This document shows positions 58,775 to 64,000 of a stretch of DNA of 64,000 bases, piece by piece. This DNA comes from Halorubrum hochsteinianum. Its GTDB lineage: Archaea > Halobacteriota > Halobacteria > Halobacteriales > Haloferacaceae. The notes below the pieces were generated by a model. That model was given only the letters and a program-made list of their open reading frames with translations. It searched no databases and was not told the origin of the DNA. Position numbers and translations under genes: made by a program. Position 1 is the stretch's first letter. Each line of letters opens with the position of its first letter. The stretch is from assembly GCF_023702125.1 (NCBI RefSeq), contig NZ_CP098415.1, positions 1,860,001 through 1,924,000 of the forward strand. Direction: 5' to 3'.

Positions 58775-59572
58775 ATGGAACCCACTACCGCTGACCGCGA
58801 CCTCTTCCCGGCCCCCCGCTCGAAGGTCTTTCAGGACCAGGGGAAGTTCCGCACTCGGTTCAACTTCCCCGGGCGAAACCTCCCCGACCACGACGACCAC
58901 GGCTACGGGCCGCTCTCGACGGTCGTCGAGTCGTTCATGGACCCGGGCACGCTGATCCGGATGCACCAGCACCGCGACGAGGAGATCGTCTCGTGGGTCC
59001 CGGCGGGCGTGATGCGCCACGACGACCGCGAGGGGAACGAACTCGTCACCGACCCGGAACACCTCCTCGTGATGAACGCTGGGGCGGGCTTCTGGCACGC
59101 GGAGGAGACGCTCGCGGACGACCCGCCGCTCCGCATGCTCCAGATATTCGTCCGGCCGCGGGAGTTCGGCTTAGAGCCCGGCATCCAGCACGGCCCGCTG
59201 CCCGACCCCGAGCCGAACGAGTGGCGGCGGGTGTTCGCGCCCGCCGGCTCCGACCACCCGTTCACCGTGCGCAACGCGGTCGACTGCTTCGACGCCCGCC
59301 TCGACGCGGACGCGAGCGCGATGCTGCCCGAGATCGAGGGCAGAGACGCCTACGTGTACGTCTTCGAGGGATCTGCCGGCGTCGGCGGCGACCCCGCGGC
59401 CGACGCGGACGAGTCGACCGAGGGCGTCGCGCTCGATAAGACGGAGAGCGTCGTCTGGACCGGCGGCGGCGCGCCGCCGACCGTGACCGCGGGCGAGGAG
59501 GGGGCGACCGTCGTGGCGTTCTTGATCGACCCTGACGCGCCCGTGACCCGGCAGGGAACTATCGGGCGGTAG
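58775..59572 (+). CDS. Pirin family bicupin
   Basis: A 265-residue pirin-like protein. The N-terminal cupin carries the metal ligands in PGTLIRMHQHRDEEIVSWVPAG, the connecting NAGAGFWHAEE and LQIFVRPREFGLEPGIQHGPLP, typical of pirins. The C-terminal cupin is more divergent and has an acidic insert (DPAADADESTEGVALDK). Pirins act as quercetinases or redox sensors. The ATG at 58775 follows GTTTTACC by about 15 bases. Confidence 0.89.
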   Translation: MEPTTADRDLFPAPRSKVFQDQGKFRTRFNFPGRNLPDHDDHGYGPLSTVVESFMDPGTLIRMHQHRDEEIVSWVPAGVMRHDDREGNELVTDPEHLLVMNAGAGFWHAEETLADDPPLRMLQIFVRPREFGLEPGIQHGPLPDPEPNEWRRVFAPAGSDHPFTVRNAVDCFDARLDADASAMLPEIEGRDAYVYVFEGSAGVGGDPAADADESTEGVALDKTESVVWTGGGAPPTVTAGEEGATVVAFLIDPDAPVTRQGTIGR

Positions 59573-59589
59573 TCCGTTCGACCGTCGAT

Positions 59590-59955
59590 AAGCGGTGCGG
59601 TGGCGCGTGCCGGTGAGCGGCCGGTAGGCCGCGAACCGCACGCGCGAGGGAGTCGCTGGCGGTCGAGCGAAGCGATGACCGCCAGCGACGAGGCTGGGGA
59701 GGCGTGAGGTGCTGTGCGCGGTGGGAATCGAAGGGGCAGTCGCCGGCGCTACGCGCCGGCTGCCGGAGAATCTTCGATTCTCGCTGCCGGGAGGATGGCC
59801 CAGGGGACGTAAGTACCGCAAGGAGCGAGTGAAACGAGCGACTGAGGAGCGTGGTTCGAGAGAGCGAAGCTCTCTCGTCATCACGAGACGCCGAAGGCGT
59901 CTCGAACGACAGCGAGCGTGCGCCATCCTCCCGGCTGGGGCTTCGGTGGTCGTGT
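59590..59955 (+). repeat. Dispersed hairpin-rich repeat, copy B
   Basis: Contains the same 15-bp (59641-59655), 21-bp (59689-59709) and 16-bp (59728-59743) blocks as copy A, in the same order. Between and after them are perfect hairpins: a 13-bp stem 59652-59664/59677-59689, an 8-bp stem 59742-59749/59753-59760, a 7-bp stem with a TTC loop at 59766-59782, and two 9-bp stems with GAA loops (59857-59877 and 59884-59904). No gene is seen in it. The dense stem-loop pattern suggests a structured RNA or an RNA-coded mobile repeat. Confidence 0.7.
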
Positions 59956-60062
59956 CGATCACTCGGGAATAACCGGAAGCATCATCGTATCTTCGCGCTC
60001 CCCGACGGGTACGGGCTCAATCGGCCGAAACAGCTTACTCGGAAGCGTCGGCACGGATCCCC

Positions 60063-60236
60063 GTGGACGAACCGAAGCCGGAAGGGAATTCAAGACCGAG
60101 CCCCGTCGATATCCTCTTTCCACTAGTGTTCTTCTTGCTGGCCGGCGGGGTGTTCTTCGGTGTGCTCGGCGCGGCGATCGGCGGAGCCCTCGGCGCGACC
60201 GTCGGCGGACTCGTCGGCAACAGCGACGGGCTGTAG
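60063..60236 (+). CDS. Tiny glycine-zipper membrane protein
   Basis: A 57-residue frame from a GTG: after a polar start (MDEPKPEGNSRPSPVDI) it has one long hydrophobic stretch FPLVFFLLAGGVFFGVL and a Gly-zipper GAAIGGALGATVGGLVG. Glycine-zipper peptides associate in membranes and can form oligomers. It directly follows the hairpin-rich repeat. No Shine-Dalgarno or TATA support is strong, so this is a candidate rather than a firm gene. Confidence 0.45.
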   Translation: MDEPKPEGNSRPSPVDILFPLVFFLLAGGVFFGVLGAAIGGALGATVGGLVGNSDGL

Positions 60237-60475
60237 GCACGACGCGACTTCGACAATCTCTCAGCGGCTGGCGATCCTACTGGAGCCAAATTGGATCTAG
60301 ACAGGGCTTGTCAGTCGGGTTCGTCATTTCGACCACGCTATCTGAAGTGGGCGATATCGCCGGTGTATCGCCTGAGTAACTCAGAAGGGTTCACACAGCC
60401 CTGAGTACCGACCAGCTTTTAGCATACAGTCCGGATGAGAACTCCCTACAACCAAATAGTAACTTGCTGTCAGTT

Positions 60476-60652
60476 TCACTCCCGATTCCGGATGTCATAG
60501 ATATAGTACAACACATTGTGTGATATTACTGCGTTCACCGTCACGTACAGCAGCGATCGTCGGCCGGTCATATATAAAACAACGAAGAAGATCGTCCAAA
60601 TTGCTACAAGCAATGCGGCATACCGAAGTATACCATATGTGATGCTGTTCAT
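60476..60652 (-). CDS. Tiny AT-rich membrane protein
   Basis: A 58-residue frame starting MNSITYGILRYAALLVAIWT, followed by IFFVVLYMTGRRSLLYV and ending YYIYDIRNRE. One or two membrane helices are likely. The DNA is much richer in A and T than neighbouring genes, as in recently acquired small proteins. The flanking 239-bp gap (60237-60475) shows nothing else I can identify. Confidence is limited by length. Confidence 0.45.
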   Translation of the reverse strand: MNSITYGILRYAALLVAIWTIFFVVLYMTGRRSLLYVTVNAVISHNVLYYIYDIRNRE

Positions 60653-60838
60653 ATTTCTTTTTCAATGAGTAGTCGAGGTATGCTGAGATAGAACTCCTGT
60701 GAGATGTATTTTCACGCCTTATATAACAAACGTCACCATAGTATAAGCCGATATGATCTCGCTACCGACCGATCGCCCTTCGACCGGCCCGCCGAGTCGG
60801 AAAGCCTCAACACCCGGCCCGCCGAACCCGAAAGCGAT

Positions 60839-61345
60839 ATGCGCACCCCGCTCGCCGTCGTCGGCCTCCTCGGGCTCGGCGTCTGCCTGATGGCGAACCC
60901 GCTGTACCTCCCCGTCGCGATCGGCGAGCCGGACCCCGCGTACACCCACACCGTCCAGCCGGCGGGCGAGGGCTCCCCGGTCGGTCCCGAGTCGCCGGTC
61001 GATCCGGAGGCCGGGAACGACTCCGACGCTGTCGTCGCCTACGCCGATCTCGCGCCCGACGCGCGGGCGGCCTTCGACCGCGCCCACGACTCGCCCGAAG
61101 GCGGGTTCGGCGTCGAGGACCCCGACGAACGCGTCGACTCGCTGTCGTACCCGGCCGAACCGACGCCGGGCAACGGGTTGTTGATCGTCGAATACGATGG
61201 CGAGCGGTACGAGTTCTGGACCCGGACCGTCGAGCGCGAACCCGGGGCCGTGGTCGCCCAGCGGGCCCTGCTCCAGCCGGTGGCGTTCCTCGGCGGCTTC
61301 CTCGTGGTCCTCGCCGGCGTCGCGCTCGGGCTCGGCGAGAACTGA
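60839..61345 (+). CDS. Two-helix membrane protein with extracellular acidic domain
   Basis: A 168-residue protein starting MRTPLAVVGLLGLGVCLMANPLYLP. The N-terminal helix (4-25) and a C-terminal one (LLQPVAFLGGFLVVLAGVALGLG) bracket an acidic region (about 30-140) with the segment DLAPDARAAFDRAHDSPEGGFG and YDGERYEFWTRTVEREPG. This arrangement is frequent in haloarchaeal proteins of unknown function. An ATG at 60704 is possible but adds a leader made of duplicated CGGCCCGCCGA units. It is convergent with the hydrolase gene. Confidence 0.75.
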   Translation: MRTPLAVVGLLGLGVCLMANPLYLPVAIGEPDPAYTHTVQPAGEGSPVGPESPVDPEAGNDSDAVVAYADLAPDARAAFDRAHDSPEGGFGVEDPDERVDSLSYPAEPTPGNGLLIVEYDGERYEFWTRTVEREPGAVVAQRALLQPVAFLGGFLVVLAGVALGLGEN

Positions 61346-61392
61346 CGAAACTGGAGACTACTGGGCCGGCGACCGCTCCACCCCGCCGACCC

Positions 61393-62472
61393 TTACCGAG
61401 AGGCGGTCGGCTCCGGCTGGCCGACGGGCTCCGGCTGGCCGACGGGCTCCGGCTGGCCGACGGGCGTCGGCGCGTCGCCGGCCTCGATCGCCCGCCGGGT
61501 CGACTCGCCGATCTCGACGAGGTGACACAGGGGGTTGCCGGGGTAGACGACCGGGTTCTCCAGCAGGCCGATCAACAGGCCGGTGAACGGGGCCTCGACC
61601 GCGACGGCGTCCTGCTTGAACGGGTTGGTGATCGTCGCGATCCGCTCGCCCTCGCGGACGAGCGACCCGCTCTCGAAGTGGGTGTCGACGATGCCGCCGG
61701 AGTCCGCGCGCAGCCACGTCTTCTCGCCCGCGCCGGCGACGATCGTCCGCCAGCCGGGCCAGCGGACGGTGTCGGTCTCCAGCAGGCCGTACTCGGCGAA
61801 GACGGAGCGGACCCCGGCGAGCGCGTCGTCGATCAGCGGGCGCTGGAACCGGTGGGCCTCGCCCATCTCGATCGTGATCGTGGGGATGCCGTCGTCGGTC
61901 GCCTCGCCGCGGAGGGTGCCGCCCGGCCCGTCGCTGTCTATCACCACCTTGGAGCCGAACGCCAGCGCGAGCCGGTGGACCGCCTCGTCGGTCATGTCCG
62001 CGCGGACGTGGAGCATGTTCGTCCGCCCGCGGGTGGAGGTGTGGAAATCGAGACCGAAATCGCAGGGCGCGATGAAGTTCTCGTAGATCCGGTGGGCCAT
62101 GCGCTTCGAGCTCGTCGACCCCGGTTTCCCGGGGAACGACCGGTTCAGGTCGCGGTCGTACACGGGGAGGTAGCGCTGCTGCGCGAGGAAGCCGGGGACG
62201 TTGAGGACGGGGAGACAGACGAGGGTTCCGGCCAGCTCCGAGAGGTCCCACTCGTGGGCGACCTCGCGGACGACCTCGATGCCGTTGAGTTCGTCGCCGT
62301 GGGCGGCCGCGGTGAGGAAGACGGTCGGCCCGTCGCGCTCACCGTTGACGATGGTGACCGGGATCCGCACCGGGTCGCCGAGGTACGTCTCGCTGATGCC
62401 GTAGCGGATGTTCTGCGTCTCGCCGGGCGGCACCGCCCCGCCGTTGTACGTGAACGCCCGGTCGTCGCCCAT
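61393..62472 (-). CDS. Succinylglutamate desuccinylase/aspartoacylase-like zinc hydrolase
   Basis: A 359-residue zinc carboxypeptidase-like enzyme. Zinc ligands are in TAAAHGDELNGIEVVRE (His and Glu) and CDFGLDFHTSTRG (His); the base Glu lies in TITIEMGEAHRFQ. The C-terminal domain (about 255-325) is the AstE/ASPA beta domain, GGIVDTHFESGSLVREGERIATITNPF. Relatives hydrolyse N-acyl amino acids. It diverges from a RimK-type ligase gene, as such hydrolases often do. The last 25 residues are three repeats of VGQPEP. The ATG at 62472 fits a TATA box 28 bases upstream. Confidence 0.88.
   Translation of the reverse strand: MGDDRAFTYNGGAVPPGETQNIRYGISETYLGDPVRIPVTIVNGERDGPTVFLTAAAHGDELNGIEVVREVAHEWDLSELAGTLVCLPVLNVPGFLAQQRYLPVYDRDLNRSFPGKPGSTSSKRMAHRIYENFIAPCDFGLDFHTSTRGRTNMLHVRADMTDEAVHRLALAFGSKVVIDSDGPGGTLRGEATDDGIPTITIEMGEAHRFQRPLIDDALAGVRSVFAEYGLLETDTVRWPGWRTIVAGAGEKTWLRADSGGIVDTHFESGSLVREGERIATITNPFKQDAVAVEAPFTGLLIGLLENPVVYPGNPLCHLVEIGESTRRAIEAGDAPTPVGQPEPVGQPEPVGQPEPTASR
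61411..61464. repeat. Three 18-bp tandem repeats in the hydrolase 3' end
   Basis: CTCCGGCTGGCCGACGGG repeated three times without a mismatch. They encode VGQPEP units in the C-terminal tail and mark a slippage site. Confidence 0.85.
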
Positions 62473-62496
62473 GCCGGAGCGGAACACGGCGGCGGG

Positions 62497-62504
62497 TATA
62501 TATA
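62497..62504 (-). promoter_or_regulatory. TATA box (TATATATA) of the hydrolase gene
   Basis: TATATATA centred 28 bases before the ATG at 62472, in a leaderless arrangement. Confidence 0.7.
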
Positions 62505-62610
62505 TGGCGACCCGGCGGCGAGAGCCCCGGCGGACTCCGTGACCGGACCACTCCGTCGCTCGAACGCACCGATCGGTCGTATTTTTAGCGGTCCCCACGC
62601 AGGGACTCGT

Positions 62611-63963
62611 ATGAGTTCGGACTCGGTACGGGTGGGAGTGCTGTCGCTACACAACAGCAAGGAGACGAAGGCGATCTGTAACGCGGTCGAGGACCTCGGC
62701 CACGAGCCGGTGTGGCTCCGCGAGGAGAACGCCGCCGTCAGCGTCGAGGACGGCGAGGTGTCCGTCGAGCCCGCGGTCGACGTGATCGCGAACCGCCTGC
62801 TCTTGTCCAACACCGACCAGCCCGCGGAGCTGCTGGGGCTGGCGACGACCTTCGAGCGCATCCGGCCGATGCTGAACGAGCCGGACGCGGTGCTGGCGTC
62901 GATCCACAAGTTCGCCACGGCCGCGACGCTCGCCGACTGGAACATCCGCGTGCCCGACGCGCTGTTGGCGCTCTCGAACGACCGCCTCAACGAGGGCCGC
63001 GAGCGCTTCGGCGACGTGGGCGTGTACAAGACCGCGATCGGGACTCACGGCGGCGGGACGTGGAAGGTCGATCTCACGGAGCGCGTGAACCCCAAGGTGG
63101 GGAACCGGCAGGCGTTCCTCCAGAAGCTCATCGAGCGCGACTCGGAGAAGCACCGCGACCTCCGCGTGTACGTCGTCGGCGACGAGATCGTCGGCTCGAT
63201 GTACCGCTACGCGCCGGAGGGCGACTGGCGGACCAACGTCGCGCTCGGGGGCGCGGTCGAGGACGCCACGGACGACATGCCCGACGAGGCCGCGGACACC
63301 GCGCTCTACGCGGCCGAGGTGATGGACCTCGACTACGCCGGCGTCGACCTCGTCGAGGGGTACGACGGCTGGTACGTCCTCGAGGTGAACCCCACCGCCG
63401 GCTTCAAGGGGCTCTTCGAGGCGACCGGGACCAGCCCCGCCCCGTACATCGCGAAGCTCGCGATCGAGACCGTCGGCGGCGAGGTCGACGACGACGCGGT
63501 CGAGCGCGTCGCCGCCAGCCTCGACGACTCGCGGCCCTCCTGTGCGCCCGCCCCGAAGCCGACCCCCTCCGAGCAGCCCGACATCGGCTACATCGAGGAG
63601 GTCGTCGTCACCGGGACCTCCGGCTCCACGCAGGCGCTCGCGAAGTCGGACACGGGCGCGACCCGGACGAGCATCGACACCCAGCTCGCCGCCGAGATCG
63701 GTGCCGGTCCGATCAAGAGCATGACCCGCGTCAAGTCCGGCAGCGTGAAGGGCGGGAAGGCGCGTCCCGTCGTCGACCTGGTCATCGGCATCGGCGGCAA
63801 CCAGCACACCGTCACCGCCAGCGTCGAGGACCGCGGCCACATGGAGTACCCGCTGCTGCTCGGCCGCGACATCCTCACCGACTACCGGGTCGACGTCCGG
63901 CGGCGCGCCGACACCGACGAGGCGGAACGCGGCGAGGCGGGGGAGATCCTAGAGGAGGAGTGA
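62611..63963 (+). CDS. RimK-type glutamate ligase fused to a RimB-like aspartic protease domain
   Basis: A 450-residue two-domain protein. Residues 1-300 are an ATP-grasp ligase of the RimK group: NSKETKAICNAVEDLGHEPVWL, VYKTAIGTHGGGTWKVDL, RVYVVGDEIVGSMYRYAPEGDWRTNVALGG and the metal-binding YVLEVNPTAGFKGL. After a Pro-rich linker, residues about 325-440 are a retropepsin-like RimB domain, with catalytic SDTGATRTSID and the second-strand YPLLLGRDILTDYRVDVR. RimK and RimB normally form separate proteins in bacteria; here they are one. Substrate (ribosomal protein, other peptide or coenzyme) is unknown. The start is the ATG at 62611. Confidence 0.9.
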   Translation: MSSDSVRVGVLSLHNSKETKAICNAVEDLGHEPVWLREENAAVSVEDGEVSVEPAVDVIANRLLLSNTDQPAELLGLATTFERIRPMLNEPDAVLASIHKFATAATLADWNIRVPDALLALSNDRLNEGRERFGDVGVYKTAIGTHGGGTWKVDLTERVNPKVGNRQAFLQKLIERDSEKHRDLRVYVVGDEIVGSMYRYAPEGDWRTNVALGGAVEDATDDMPDEAADTALYAAEVMDLDYAGVDLVEGYDGWYVLEVNPTAGFKGLFEATGTSPAPYIAKLAIETVGGEVDDDAVERVAASLDDSRPSCAPAPKPTPSEQPDIGYIEEVVVTGTSGSTQALAKSDTGATRTSIDTQLAAEIGAGPIKSMTRVKSGSVKGGKARPVVDLVIGIGGNQHTVTASVEDRGHMEYPLLLGRDILTDYRVDVRRRADTDEAERGEAGEILEEE

Positions 63964-64000
63964 CGGCCGCCGTCGAAGCGACTCCGACCGAACCGAACGC

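Noticed and set aside
59709-60126. Short frames running through the hairpin-rich repeat copy B
   Set aside because: The DNA is occupied by stem-loops and conserved repeat blocks; the frames differ between the two copies and are not maintained.
61411-61464. Three 18-bp repeats as a possible CRISPR array
   Set aside because: They are directly adjacent with no spacers, lie in a coding frame and repeat every 18 bases. No cas gene is present.
1-64000. tRNA, rRNA and CRISPR arrays
   Set aside because: I looked for T-loop (GGTTCGAATC-type) and rRNA motifs and for spaced direct repeats on both strands and found none convincing. A tRNAscan or Rfam search could still find something I missed.

Overview
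This 64 kb window is chromosomal DNA from an extremely halophilic archaeon. The base composition is very GC-rich, the proteins are strongly acidic (Asp/Glu-rich), many genes have a TATA-like box about 27 bases before the start codon (leaderless transcripts), and there are archaeal markers: TFE, archaeal Trm56, GTP cyclohydrolase III, archaeal-type PurC, KaiC-like ATPases and TAXI-TRAP transport. A Halorubrum-like member of the Haloferacales is my best guess, by inference only. I saw no rRNA or tRNA gene and no CRISPR array.

Layout. 1-10.9 kb: information processing and signalling. This has DUF2110 and TFE, a membrane protein that looks like a dead M48 protease, a LOV-type histidine kinase facing a two-domain KaiC-like ATPase, Trm56, PurC, a PhoU-like protein and a large Dna2-like nuclease-helicase. 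11-20.1 kb: a catabolic and transport cluster. One strand carries LarA-like protein, SDR, cupin, FAH hydrolase, universal stress protein, TAXI binding protein, fused TRAP permease and a small membrane partner; an enolase-superfamily dehydratase diverges from it. Together they fit import and breakdown of a sugar acid by a diketo-hydrolase type route ending in pyruvate and lactate. 20-30.2 kb: core metabolism (glutaryl-CoA-dehydrogenase-like enzyme, HisI, DUF92 kinase-like protein, NagD-type phosphatase, GTP cyclohydrolase III, MenB, CBS protein) with several small haloarchaeal proteins.

30.2-33.4 kb: a qNOR nitric oxide reductase whose 5' end has been removed by a 940-bp IS5-type insertion sequence. 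33.4-42.6 kb: aldo/keto reductase, AMP-forming acyl-CoA synthetase, CinA/MoaB-like protein, Tat-exported penicillin acylase, cupin and a coiled-coil protein. 42.6-45.1 kb: an accessory patch with lower GC. Its centre is a 967-bp transposon-like element with 18-bp inverted ends and a perfect 8-bp target duplication. It carries no transposase, only a TumE-like toxin and an HVO_A0114-type DNA-binding partner under two matching operators. This is the most unusual object in the window.

45-59.6 kb: ring-cleaving-dioxygenase-like protein, TatD-type hydrolase, membrane proteins, universal stress proteins, an orphan Dam-type adenine methylase, an FAD oxidoreductase, a lactate permease broken by an in-frame TAA, an MFS monocarboxylate-type transporter, a methyltransferase and a pirin. 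59.6-60.7 kb: a copy of a dispersed hairpin-rich repeat (the other copy is inverted at 42.6 kb) and two tiny membrane ORFs. 60.8-64 kb: a small membrane protein and a divergent pair, a succinylglutamate desuccinylase/aspartoacylase-like hydrolase and a RimK glutamate ligase fused to a RimB-like aspartic protease domain.
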